Below are positions 6,399-15,350 of a stretch of DNA of 15,793 bases, piece after piece; the first letter of the stretch is position 1, and the number at the start of each line of letters is the position of its first letter. The translations under genes and the position numbers were made by a program. The notes beneath the pieces are model-generated. The model was not told the origin of the DNA, ran no database searches, and saw only the letters and a list, made by a program, of their open reading frames with translations. The stretch comes from Ignavibacteriales bacterium UBA6490 (lineage in GTDB: Bacteria; Bacteroidota; Ignavibacteria; Ignavibacteriales; Ignavibacteriaceae), in assembly GCA_002435365.1 (NCBI GenBank), contig DJMM01000065.1, forward strand, positions 1 to 15,793. The letters run 5' to 3'.

Positions 6399-8048
6399 AT
6401 GAAACAGATCCGTTATTTACTTTTACTCACTTGTGTTATTCTGATTTTTCCGGGCTGCGGAAGCGAGCAGAAAAAATCGGCTCTTGTTATCGGAATCTCT
6501 TCCGATCCCGAATCCATTAATGCTCTCTATGCATTCAGCGGAAACGAAATAAATATTACGGAGATACTTTATCCAAGCTTAATTCAGATGGACTGGGACA
6601 GCGTAAAGGGGGCACTTGCTGTATCGCCTCTTCTGGCGGATAAATTTGTGTGGGGAAAAAATTCTCTCTCCGTGGATGTTCATCTGAAGAAGGGAATAAC
6701 ATGGAGCGACGGGAAAGAGCTGACTGCTGATGACGTCATCTTTTCGTTTGATCTCTTTTCCGATCCCCTTGTACAGAGCAGGCTTTACGGTATTTTCAAG
6801 AATTTCCGCACCGATGAGAATCTGAAAATACTTCCGGAGAGCTTCCGGAAAATAAATAAATATGCTTTCACGGTTTTCTTCAGGGAAAAATCAAATCCTT
6901 CACTGATTGACCTCGATCTTCCTGTTCTGCCAAAGCATATTTATGAAGGAATAAAGAGAGATAACATCGTTTATGCCGAAAAGGAAATCAAACCGGTTTT
7001 ATGCGGACCGTTTTTATTAAAAGCCTGGAATAAAAATCAGTCTGTAGTTCTTGTAAAAAATCCGAAATCGTTCCTTGTTAATGAGAAAACGCCTGACGAA
7101 ATAATTTTCAAGGTTGTTCCTGATTACAACTCCCGGATCACCCAATTGAAGAATAATGAAATCGATCTGGCTGAAGATATAAAAACGGATGATGTTGAAG
7201 AACTTGGCAAGTATAAAAATATTGTTCTGGGGTATGTTAAGGGCCGCGAATACGATTACGCCGCGTGGAACAATATTGATCCCGTGGAATATTCTGCAGA
7301 TAAAAAAATAAAGGAGAATAATTTATTCGGCAATGCTGAAGTGAGAAAAGCTTTGACCCTGGGGATTAACAGGTTTGAAATCGTTAAGGATTACCTTCTT
7401 AATTACGGCGAAGCTGCATCATCACCGGTGTCACCTGTATTTAAAGATTCGTATGATGAAAACATCAGGCCTTATCCCTATGATCCGTATGCAGCCAGGG
7501 AAATTCTTAAAAGCGAGGGATGGCGGGATATTGACAATGACGGCATACTTGAAAAAGGGAACATTGAATTTTCATTCACCCTGAACATCCCATCAGGAAA
7601 TCCGCGCAGGGATTTTACGGCAGCGCTCATAAAAAACAACCTGAGAATGATAGGGATCGATTTACAAATAGAGCCTATCGAACCTTCGGTATTTTTTGAG
7701 AAAATGTTTAACCGGGAACTTAATGCCTGGATTGCAGGCTGGAGCATACCGGTTCCCCAGTATTATAAAACTTACTGGTATTCAAATCTTGAGGAAGCTC
7801 CGTTTAATGCAGCGGGATTCATGAACAGGCAGATGGACAGTCTTCTTATAATAATTGAAAATGAAAAAGATTCACCGGAAAAGGATGAACATTACAAAGA
7901 GATGCAGGCGATTTTCTATGAGCAGAACCCGGTTACATTTCTGTTCTGGATTGATAATATTGTGGCATATAATTCAAGGATTAAGAAAATTCATATAACA
8001 CCATTAGGCGCAGTCCATCATATATGGGAATGGGAAACTGATGATTAA
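6399..8048 (+). CDS. Extracytoplasmic solute-binding lipoprotein, SBP family 5 (peptide type)
   Basis: The product has 549 residues. The N-terminus is a lipoprotein signal (MKQIRYLLLL...) with lipobox FPGC and lipid-acceptor Cys20. The mature part matches the peptide/nickel-binding family 5: an N-terminal GISSDPESINALYAFSG region, then the family signature region WSDGKELTADDVIFSFD, later a VRKALTLGINR helix and an alternating domain ending in the FLFW/HHIWEWE segment. It captures the substrate outside the inner membrane and delivers it to the permeases. The start is dictated by the signal peptide, as there is no Shine-Dalgarno sequence. Its end overlaps the first permease gene by 8 nt (ATGATTAA). 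Family 5 members bind di-, tri- and oligopeptides but also nickel, haem, opines and sugars, so peptide is the default guess only. Confidence 0.92.
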   Translation: MKQIRYLLLLTCVILIFPGCGSEQKKSALVIGISSDPESINALYAFSGNEINITEILYPSLIQMDWDSVKGALAVSPLLADKFVWGKNSLSVDVHLKKGITWSDGKELTADDVIFSFDLFSDPLVQSRLYGIFKNFRTDENLKILPESFRKINKYAFTVFFREKSNPSLIDLDLPVLPKHIYEGIKRDNIVYAEKEIKPVLCGPFLLKAWNKNQSVVLVKNPKSFLVNEKTPDEIIFKVVPDYNSRITQLKNNEIDLAEDIKTDDVEELGKYKNIVLGYVKGREYDYAAWNNIDPVEYSADKKIKENNLFGNAEVRKALTLGINRFEIVKDYLLNYGEAASSPVSPVFKDSYDENIRPYPYDPYAAREILKSEGWRDIDNDGILEKGNIEFSFTLNIPSGNPRRDFTAALIKNNLRMIGIDLQIEPIEPSVFFEKMFNRELNAWIAGWSIPVPQYYKTYWYSNLEEAPFNAAGFMNRQMDSLLIIIENEKDSPEKDEHYKEMQAIFYEQNPVTFLFWIDNIVAYNSRIKKIHITPLGAVHHIWEWETDD

Positions 8049-9027
8049 AGCCGGATCCCTGATAATAAAGAGAATCGTTAATTCCTTCCTGCTTTTATTT
8101 CTGCTTGCAACCTTTGTGTTTTTGTTATTGAGAGCTGCTCCCGGTGATCCGGTAAGTAAATATATTTCTCCCACACTGCATCCGCAGCTTGCAGAGAACC
8201 TGAGGGATTCATTCGGATTGAATGAGTCCGCTTTAAGTCAGTATATTGATTTCATAACAGAAACCTTTACCGGCAACCTGGGGATTTCTTTTAACTACAG
8301 GGTTCCGGTTGCTTCGGTAATAATGGAATTTCTCCCCTTCACTATAATGCTGGCACTGCTTAGTTTTTCGCTGCAGATGATGATTGCCATATATTTCTCG
8401 CTTAAAGCAGCCGGGAAAAAAGGAAGTAAAAGAGATAAGTTTATTTCAGAGACTAGTCTGCTTATATATGCCCTGCCGTCGTTTTTTATAGGAGTGCTTC
8501 TTATATACCTGTTTTCCGAACTGGCCGGGATTTTCCCCTCCTCCGGTGTTAAATCATTCAGCTACGATGAAATGAACATTCTTGAGAAACTGGCTGATAT
8601 AATCAAACACCTTATACTGCCGCTTATTACATTAACTGTAACCGGTGCGGCGGTAATGTACAGGTATCTGAGAACAAATATGGACGAAGTGTTCAATTCC
8701 GGCTACGTGATGTATTTGAGATCAAACGGAGTAGGTGAAAAAGAAATAATAAGAAAGCACATCCTGCCTAATTCCATTAGCCCGCTTATAGCTGTTGCAG
8801 GAATTGAACTTGGAATTCTTTTAAGCGGCACTCTTATAACCGAGGTGATTTTCGGTTTACCGGGAATGGGGAGACTGACAATGATGGCTATACTCCAGCG
8901 TGATTATCCTCTGGTAACAGGCTGTGCACTTGTTTCAGGTGTATTGATAGTTATGAGCAATTTTATTGCCGACCTTGTCAAGTATAAATTAGATAAAAGA
9001 CTATTAGCGAAAGGTATCCTGGATTGA
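8041..9027 (+). CDS. ABC importer permease, DppB/OppB-like
   Basis: A 328-residue inner-membrane protein of normal DppB length. A first transmembrane helix (about 14-31) is followed by the conserved RAAPGDP segment and an LRDSFGLNESALSQYIDF periplasmic stretch typical of DppB. Further helices are at about 98-121, 138-159, 188-207, 246-270 and 292-310. The coupling EAA loop is visible at about 221-243 (YLRSNGVGEKEIIRKHILPN), which docks on the ATPases, and FGLPGMG follows at 271-277. The start overlaps the lipoprotein stop by 8 nt, and the end overlaps the next permease by 4 nt. It forms the channel with the DppC-like partner. Confidence 0.94.
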   Translation: MIKAGSLIIKRIVNSFLLLFLLATFVFLLLRAAPGDPVSKYISPTLHPQLAENLRDSFGLNESALSQYIDFITETFTGNLGISFNYRVPVASVIMEFLPFTIMLALLSFSLQMMIAIYFSLKAAGKKGSKRDKFISETSLLIYALPSFFIGVLLIYLFSELAGIFPSSGVKSFSYDEMNILEKLADIIKHLILPLITLTVTGAAVMYRYLRTNMDEVFNSGYVMYLRSNGVGEKEIIRKHILPNSISPLIAVAGIELGILLSGTLITEVIFGLPGMGRLTMMAILQRDYPLVTGCALVSGVLIVMSNFIADLVKYKLDKRLLAKGILD

Positions 9028-10247
9028 AACTAAAAATCTGGCAGCTGATATTTATATTCTGTTTATTGATTGCAGTACTGCGTTACGGGCTGCTTGCAAA
9101 AATATTTATGCTTTTCTATTATTTTTCAGGAAGCATTCTTGCCGGGAATACAATGTCTTTAACCTCTGAAATTTCCGACAGCTTCATATCGGCATTTCTT
9201 ATAATAATTCTTCCTTCATTTGTGTTCTTATTCAGGAACAAAATAAGGTTTCTGAATTATAACCCGGGATTATCACTCTCGGTACTGCTGGTCCTGTTAC
9301 TGGCGTCAGTATTTGCGCCGCTAACTGCTTCGTTCAATCCCGAATTTCAGAAGAACGTTGCGGTAACAAAACTTCTTCATCCTTTTTCAGTCAGGTATTT
9401 TATCACCCCTGCCGGTAAAGAGACTTCATTTTACGTCTCGCTGAGGGATGAAGTAACTGGAAATGTAACCGATGAAATTCAAATTGCCGACAGTCTGGCA
9501 TCCGGCGGAGGTTATTACCAGGGGGCTGAAAAGATATTGTTTGAAGGATCACCCGCTGATTATAACACCAGTGCTGTATTATACATTTTTGGCACAGATG
9601 AACTGGGAAGGGATATTTATTCAAGGCTTATCTACGGCACCAGGATCTCGCTTACGGTAGGATTGACTACAGTTGTTTTGGCATTTTTTATTGGTCTGCT
9701 GCTGGGATTTCCTGCAGGATATTACGAGGGATGGATCGGAAAGGTGATTAACAGGATCACAGATATGTTTCTTTCATTTCCCTCGATTTTTCTGGTCATT
9801 CTTATTCTTGCGCTTTTTGGAAATTCGGTTATAACAGTTATTATAGTTCTTGGATTCACCGGCTGGATGTCGTTATTTAAAATTATCAGGGGTGAGGTGA
9901 AGGCATTGAAGTCGCGCGATTTTTTCATGACTGCTTCTTCTTTAGGATTAAGCAGCAGGAATCTTATATTCAGGGAAATGCTTCCGGTTGTAATTGCTCC
10001 TGTAACAAGCAATCTGGTGCTGCTGTTTGCCGGAGTTATAGTTGCGGAAGCATCTTTAAGCTATCTTGGACTGGGAACCGGGGTTACCCATCCCTCCTGG
10101 GGTTCAATGATAGAACAGGGGCAAAATTATATTTCAAAGGCCTGGTGGATGATAATTATCCCGGGGATCTTTTTATTTACAACATTATTTGCGGCAAATA
10201 ACATCGGTAAAAAAGTACAGACTTATTTCAATCCGGGAATCAGATGA
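9024..10247 (+). CDS. ABC importer permease, DppC/OppC-like, with extended N-terminus and periplasmic insert
   Basis: A 407-residue permease, about 100 longer than usual. The core is unmistakable: FGTDELGRDIYSRLIYGTRISL (189-210), transmembrane helices at about 211-232, 253-280, 328-345 and 374-392, a coupling loop around 291-321 (SLGLSSRNLIFREMLP), and AEASLSYLGLG with HPSWG near the C-terminus. The additions are two extra hydrophobic segments before the normal first helix (about 7-34 and 54-70; the normal one is 84-103) and a soluble stretch of about 85 residues (104-188) between that helix and FGTDELGRD, which would face the periplasm. Start is TTG at 9024, with TTGA overlapping the previous stop. 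The stop overlaps the kinase ATG (ATGA), so transporter and kinase are translationally coupled. Confidence 0.93.
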   Translation: MKLKIWQLIFIFCLLIAVLRYGLLAKIFMLFYYFSGSILAGNTMSLTSEISDSFISAFLIIILPSFVFLFRNKIRFLNYNPGLSLSVLLVLLLASVFAPLTASFNPEFQKNVAVTKLLHPFSVRYFITPAGKETSFYVSLRDEVTGNVTDEIQIADSLASGGGYYQGAEKILFEGSPADYNTSAVLYIFGTDELGRDIYSRLIYGTRISLTVGLTTVVLAFFIGLLLGFPAGYYEGWIGKVINRITDMFLSFPSIFLVILILALFGNSVITVIIVLGFTGWMSLFKIIRGEVKALKSRDFFMTASSLGLSSRNLIFREMLPVVIAPVTSNLVLLFAGVIVAEASLSYLGLGTGVTHPSWGSMIEQGQNYISKAWWMIIIPGIFLFTTLFAANNIGKKVQTYFNPGIR

Positions 10248-13200
10248 TTAACAACAGGTACAAGATAAATAAAAAACTCGGTGAAGGCAGGAGCAAGGTC
10301 TACCGCTGCACAGATATGAAAACAGGCAGCGAGTATGCAATGAAAGTAGTGCCTCCTTCACTAACCGAAGAAGAGCTGAAAAAATTTGAAGAGGAATATC
10401 TTATAATAAGCCGACTTAACCATCCCGGCATTATCAAGGCTTATGATTATGGTATTGTACTGGAGAGCAGCGATAAAAAGATTTCCTATGGAAGCAGGTT
10501 CATTATTCTTGAACTGTTCAGCGGGAATGAGCTTTCCGGACTGAAAAATATAAGCGAAGCAGGCCTTACAGAAATTATTATCGGAATTGCATCAGCGCTG
10601 CAGTATTTGCATATGTCGAATCTGGTTTACTTTGATCTAAAGCCTGAGAATATACTTGTAAGCGGAGAGGATAAAGACTCCCGTATAAAAATTATTGATT
10701 TCGGTTTTGCAAAATCTCCGGACAGCACAATCGATAAAAACACCAGGGGTACGGCAGAATATATTGCCCCGGAACTGCTTAAGAAAGAACTTTATGATCA
10801 CCGGGTTGACTTTTATTCGCTTGGTATACTTCTTTATAAAATTATATACGGCACTTTCCCGTTTGACAACTCTTCGGAAATAAAAATATTCAGGGCACAG
10901 CTTGAAGATAATTTCAGGTTTCCTCAGAATAATTATTCTTCCGGAATAAACAGCGTAATGCAGAAGCTTCTTCAGAAGGAGCCTGCTTCAAGATATTTAA
11001 ATGCAGCAGGCATATTCAATGATCTGAAATATGTTCCTTCGGTAGAATTACTTTCTGCCTGGACCCCCGCACAGAATTTCAGCGGCAGAAAAGATGTGCT
11101 GAATATTCTGAAAAATTACATGGTAAATTATGCCAGCGGTGATGTTTTCGTTCTTAAAGGTGCAGAGGGATCAGGTAAAACAGCACTGCTTAATAAATTT
11201 GCGCAGGGGAAGAAGAATGTTGTCTTGAGCAGCGGTGCAAAAACCAGTTTCGGTATCGGGTTTATAAACAGCTTTCTTGAAAAGTTTTTATATAATGAGG
11301 GTATTCATCCTTTGCTGGATGAGGATTTGAAGACCAGGATTAAAAATTTTCTTGCCGGACCACCCCATCATATAATTGAGGAAGTAAAAGGAATTTTTTC
11401 ACAGATAGTGCGCACCGGCAGGTTCCTGCTCCTTGTAGATGATTTCAACTTCCTCGATGAACTGTCGCAGCAGATGTTCCGGGAAATAATACCTTTATTC
11501 CAGGTACATAACATTAAGATAGTTATAACCGAAAATTCAGACAGGCCGGGTAAATCTGATTTTATACACAATCTGCATCAGCTGGAACTGTCTCCTTTTA
11601 CCGATAACCAGGTGCAGGAAATGCTCCAGCACAGCCTGTATTCCTATTATCCTGTGGAGGAGCTGAAAAAGCTGATTCTGCTCTATGCCGATCTTCTGCC
11701 CGGAAGCATTGACGCTTTTATAAAAGATCTTATTCTGTTCGGTATAATAAAATTTAATCCCGATTCAATTACTATTGCGTCAGATGAAAATACTATTGAA
11801 ATTCTTAAACATTCGCACGAACATTTTTATAAATTAAGAACGAATAACCTGAGTAAAGAAGAACTTCTGGCGGCAAAAACCCTTTCTGCTTTTCAAACCC
11901 TGCCCGATAGACAAATGTTCAGCGAAATTGCAGCTGAGGAACTGCAGGAACCTGGTCAAATTCTGAACGGTTTGAGATCCAAAAATATTCTTCATCTCGC
12001 CGATATAAATAATGTCAGCTTTACATCCGCAGGGATGAAGGATTATATATATTCCTGCATTGAGAATAAAAAGAATATACATTTAAAAAATGCCGCACGG
12101 CTCGAAAAAGTATCCCCGCTGAATAAAAAAGAAATAGGGTATCAATATGAATCGGCTGGTGAACATCAGAAGAGCATTAACTGTTATATGACTCTTTTTA
12201 AAGAAGCGCTTCTTATTGATGCCTATAATTACCAGAAACAGCTTCTTGAAAATATGATCTCCTTCCCGGTGCCGGAGGAGCAGAAGGCAGCCTTAAAGTT
12301 TGAGATGTCAAAAGTCCTTCTGAATTCGGGGGATGCAGTTTCAGCCCTCGAACAGTGCGATGAACTTCTGCTTTATAACTCCGAGCCCGAAATTTTAAAC
12401 GAACTGCTGCTGCTTAAGGGAATTGCCCTTATAAGAAGCGGAAAATCGGAAGAAGGGATTAAGCAGATTGAACACCTTGTGGATGTGCTTGAAGATGAAA
12501 AACGGAAAAGGGACCTGCTTACCGAAATTGCTTCAGCATATCTCGACATAAATAATTTTTCAAGGTGCGAGGAGCTTTCCAGGGAGATAATCGACAGCCG
12601 CTATACTGCTGAAGAAAGCAGGGGAAAGTGCTATAATTTTTTAGGTTTAATATCCATTTACAGGGATAATGATTTCGACAAGGCATACGAATATTTCCGG
12701 TCGGCCGAAGAGATATACAGTACTGCGGGATTGAAATTCCGTACTGCACAGATGCAGGCTAATCTTGGTAATATAAAAAACATTAAGGGTGAGAATGATG
12801 CCGCTGAATCACTCTGGAACAGCTCGCTCGAACTCAATTCTTCAATGGGAAACTTGCAGCATGAGGCAATAGTCCTTCTGAATTTCGGCGTGCTTAGTTT
12901 TATGAAGCTGGATTATGAGAAGTCAATCGAGTACTATAAACGAGCCCTGTCGATATTCTCCCATACGGGCGATCAGAGAGGGGAAGGATTGGTTAATCAT
13001 AATCTGGGCGAAATATATTATCTCTCCTGTGAATACGGTAACGCACTTAAATATATCCGGGGCGCGCATGCCATTTTTGAAAACCTGCAGGATGTGAATG
13101 AAGAACTTGAAACACTTTTCCTTAAAGGTATATTTTATGCGGCAATGGGCAGCAACGATAACCTGGGCATGATCATCGATGATTTTACAAAACTGCTTAT

Positions 13201-13786
13201 AAGAGAAGCGGGCGAAAAACATAAATATAATCTCAGGTTTCTCAAGCTTCTGCTTAATAGTAAAAGCTTAAATTTCTATCACGAAATCAAAAGCATAATA
13301 CAATATTATAATAAGCAAAGTGTAAAGCATGATTTTTTCATGGCATCAATAACTGCAGTTAAATTTTTATACGAAAATCAGCTTTATAACGAGGCCATGG
13401 AAGAATTAAGGGCTGAAAATCTTATTGCAGCAGTCGAAACCAACCTGTTTTATAAGGCAGAATGGGAATTTTACTGCGGATTGGTATCTGCGCATTTGGA
13501 GAACAGCAGCGACCACCCCAGTGAACATTTTCTGAGAGCAGTGGACATTGTTGAAAACCTGAGTATTTCCGAAATAACATGGAAAATAATGATTGAACTT
13601 GCGGATTTTTATTATGCCAGGGGAAACTTTCTGCGTGCAGAGGAGTATGCTTACTATTCAGGTTCGCTTATTGAGCATATTGCCGGCAGTATTGATGATG
13701 AGGAGCTTAAAAACTCCTATCTTTCGAAAAAAGAAATTAAGGACGCATTTGAAATAATCAGAAAAATTCTGCCGAATAATGGATAG
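10244..13786 (+). CDS. Ser/Thr protein kinase fused to a STAND/AAA-type ATPase and TPR domain
   Basis: An 1180-residue, apparently cytoplasmic protein; I see no membrane segment. Residues 6-264 are an Hanks-type kinase: glycine loop GEGRSKVY (13-20), Lys34 in AMK, catalytic loop D131-LKPEN with N136, DFG at 152-154, and APE as IAPE (174-177). The usual HRD is YFD, so this is a non-RD kinase. Residues about 279-560 are a P-loop ATPase of AAA_16/STAND type: FSGRKDVL, Walker A GAEGSGKT (306-313) and Walker B FLLLVDD (394-400). From about 635 to the end there are eight or more TPR-like helix pairs, for example LNFGVLSFMKLDYEKSIEYY and HNLGEIYYLSCEYGNALKYI. The layout is like PknK-type regulatory kinases: TPRs sense a ligand or partner, the ATPase acts as a switch, and the kinase is the output. 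It is coupled to the permease gene (4 nt overlap) and to the activator gene (8 nt overlap), which suggests the activator as partner or substrate. This is an inference. Confidence 0.92.
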   Translation: MINNRYKINKKLGEGRSKVYRCTDMKTGSEYAMKVVPPSLTEEELKKFEEEYLIISRLNHPGIIKAYDYGIVLESSDKKISYGSRFIILELFSGNELSGLKNISEAGLTEIIIGIASALQYLHMSNLVYFDLKPENILVSGEDKDSRIKIIDFGFAKSPDSTIDKNTRGTAEYIAPELLKKELYDHRVDFYSLGILLYKIIYGTFPFDNSSEIKIFRAQLEDNFRFPQNNYSSGINSVMQKLLQKEPASRYLNAAGIFNDLKYVPSVELLSAWTPAQNFSGRKDVLNILKNYMVNYASGDVFVLKGAEGSGKTALLNKFAQGKKNVVLSSGAKTSFGIGFINSFLEKFLYNEGIHPLLDEDLKTRIKNFLAGPPHHIIEEVKGIFSQIVRTGRFLLLVDDFNFLDELSQQMFREIIPLFQVHNIKIVITENSDRPGKSDFIHNLHQLELSPFTDNQVQEMLQHSLYSYYPVEELKKLILLYADLLPGSIDAFIKDLILFGIIKFNPDSITIASDENTIEILKHSHEHFYKLRTNNLSKEELLAAKTLSAFQTLPDRQMFSEIAAEELQEPGQILNGLRSKNILHLADINNVSFTSAGMKDYIYSCIENKKNIHLKNAARLEKVSPLNKKEIGYQYESAGEHQKSINCYMTLFKEALLIDAYNYQKQLLENMISFPVPEEQKAALKFEMSKVLLNSGDAVSALEQCDELLLYNSEPEILNELLLLKGIALIRSGKSEEGIKQIEHLVDVLEDEKRKRDLLTEIASAYLDINNFSRCEELSREIIDSRYTAEESRGKCYNFLGLISIYRDNDFDKAYEYFRSAEEIYSTAGLKFRTAQMQANLGNIKNIKGENDAAESLWNSSLELNSSMGNLQHEAIVLLNFGVLSFMKLDYEKSIEYYKRALSIFSHTGDQRGEGLVNHNLGEIYYLSCEYGNALKYIRGAHAIFENLQDVNEELETLFLKGIFYAAMGSNDNLGMIIDDFTKLLIREAGEKHKYNLRFLKLLLNSKSLNFYHEIKSIIQYYNKQSVKHDFFMASITAVKFLYENQLYNEAMEELRAENLIAAVETNLFYKAEWEFYCGLVSAHLENSSDHPSEHFLRAVDIVENLSISEITWKIMIELADFYYARGNFLRAEEYAYYSGSLIEHIAGSIDDEELKNSYLSKKEIKDAFEIIRKILPNNG

Positions 13787-15140
13787 TGTTGCCCAGATAA
13801 AAATATACTCAGATACAGATGATAATGCGGCTGTAGATTCCGTACTCAAACAGCTTGAGCTGAAAAACATCAATATTTCCGTCAAATATCCCCGCTCCTT
13901 CGAAATTAATCAGGATGAAATAATAATTATTAAGCCGGCAGGCCTGGAATCTAAATTCCTCAGCAGAATACTGGAACTTAAGAACAGCATAAGCAATAAA
14001 ATAATTTTTGTTATAACCGGCGAAAATTCAATCCTTGTAAGTTCAATCGCAAAACTAGGCTTTAATGATATCTTCATATTTCCTTATGAGATGTACAAGT
14101 TTATTGCTTATTTGTTCGAGATTATATCAAATAATTCCCACCGTACCAGGATTACGTCATTCTTTCCGGAAAGTCTTGATTATAAAGTTTTGATCGGCGG
14201 ATTGAAAGATGTCAAAAAAATGATGTCCGTGATTAAAAAAGCGGAAGATACATCCTATTTAAACCTAATGGTTCTGGGGGAAACAGGAACGGGAAAAGGA
14301 CTGCTGGCTAAAGCCATTCATAATAACAGCAGGAATTTTGATAAGCCTTTTGTGGATATTGTATGTACCGCCATTCCTGAAAACCTGATGGAAAGCGAAC
14401 TGTTCGGCCATGAACCGGGTGCATTTACGAGTGCAAAGAACAGGAAATACGGGCTATTTGAACTTGCGGAAAACGGCACCCTGTTCCTTGACGAAATAGG
14501 CGACCTTAGTATCAACCTCCAGTCAAAGATCCTCCGCTCAATTGAAAAAAAAGTTATAAGAAGGCTCGGCGGCGTTGAGGACATTGCAATCAATGCCAGG
14601 ATTATTTCAGCGACTAATAAGGACCTTGATCAGCTTGTGAAAGAAAATATCTTCAGAAGAGATCTTTATCACCGCCTCAATGTTATAAACATTACTCTTC
14701 CGCCGCTGCGTGAAAGAAAAGATGAAATATTCAAGATTACAGAATTCTTTGTTAACAAATATTCACTCCAGTTTCAGAAGAAAATTAAGTTTATTGAAAA
14801 AAAAGCACGCGAATTTATTATGCAGTATGACTGGCCCGGAAACATAAGGGAATTGAGAAACTCTATCGAAAGGGGGGTAATACTGAGTGAAAATGGCAAG
14901 ATTGAATTAAAGCATTTCTCCGCACTGCTGCAGAAAAAGTTTGAAAAGATTATGGTGGGCGATTATGAAAAGCTCCTTCCTCAAATAATCAGGATGGACC
15001 TGAATTTCGAGAATATCAATCTGAAAGAAATGAACCGTGCGTATGTACAGGAAGTTCTGAAGAAACTGAATGGAAATAAATCCCGAACTGCCAGAATATT
15101 AAAGATTTCACGACCGAAATTAGACGCCCTTCTAAAATAA
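13779..15140 (+). CDS. Sigma-54-dependent transcriptional activator (bEBP) with degenerate receiver domain
   Basis: The product has 453 residues. Residues 1-118 have the size and strand/helix rhythm of a receiver domain, but the phospho-acceptor position falls in IIIIKPAGLE (48-57) with no Asp, and the conserved Lys of the KP motif is Phe in IFIFP (98-102). Residues about 137-370 are the AAA+ domain: Walker A GETGTGKG (167-174), the sigma-54-contact loop GAFTSA (214-219, consensus GAFTGA), Walker B GTLFLDE (233-239), arginine finger region FRRDLYHRLN, and sensor II GNIRELRN (354-361). Residues about 415-453 form a Fis-type helix-turn-helix (NGNKSRTARILKISRPKLDALL) that ends almost at the last helix. 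It should bind an upstream DNA dyad and remodel the sigma-54 holoenzyme. No FHA, GAF or PAS domain is present. Its start overlaps the kinase gene by 8 nt (ATGGATAG). Likely control is by the kinase or its TPR part, not by a histidine kinase. Confidence 0.94.
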   Translation: MDSVAQIKIYSDTDDNAAVDSVLKQLELKNINISVKYPRSFEINQDEIIIIKPAGLESKFLSRILELKNSISNKIIFVITGENSILVSSIAKLGFNDIFIFPYEMYKFIAYLFEIISNNSHRTRITSFFPESLDYKVLIGGLKDVKKMMSVIKKAEDTSYLNLMVLGETGTGKGLLAKAIHNNSRNFDKPFVDIVCTAIPENLMESELFGHEPGAFTSAKNRKYGLFELAENGTLFLDEIGDLSINLQSKILRSIEKKVIRRLGGVEDIAINARIISATNKDLDQLVKENIFRRDLYHRLNVINITLPPLRERKDEIFKITEFFVNKYSLQFQKKIKFIEKKAREFIMQYDWPGNIRELRNSIERGVILSENGKIELKHFSALLQKKFEKIMVGDYEKLLPQIIRMDLNFENINLKEMNRAYVQEVLKKLNGNKSRTARILKISRPKLDALLK

Positions 15141-15144
15141 ACCG

Positions 15145-15176
15145 ATGTAATTTCTACATTCTCATTTTCTTTTTTA
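15145..15176 (+). terminator. Weak candidate terminator after the operon
   Basis: ATGTA (15145-15149) pairs with TACAT (15155-15159) across a 5-base loop, extended by one possible G-U pair, followed by a T-rich run (15160-15176). The stem is short and A+T-rich, so efficiency would be low. It is the only hairpin plus T-run directly after the activator stop. Confidence 0.25.
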
Positions 15177-15350
15177 CCCTGTTTGCCGGAATTATCCCCC
15201 TTATTTTGATTTTATTTAAACATTTGTGCTGGCATCAGAATTGATAATTATAGCACGAACAAAATAGCAAAGTTAATTTAGAAATAGTCCCCATTCGGCA
15301 GGGGTTATAAAGAAAAAATGCAAATTCCGCCCGATTATGCATTTTCTTGA

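Noticed and set aside
15230..15244. Second sigma-54 promoter (TGGCATCAGAATTGAT)
   Set aside because: The -12 element has GA where GC is required, and no start codon follows at a suitable distance.
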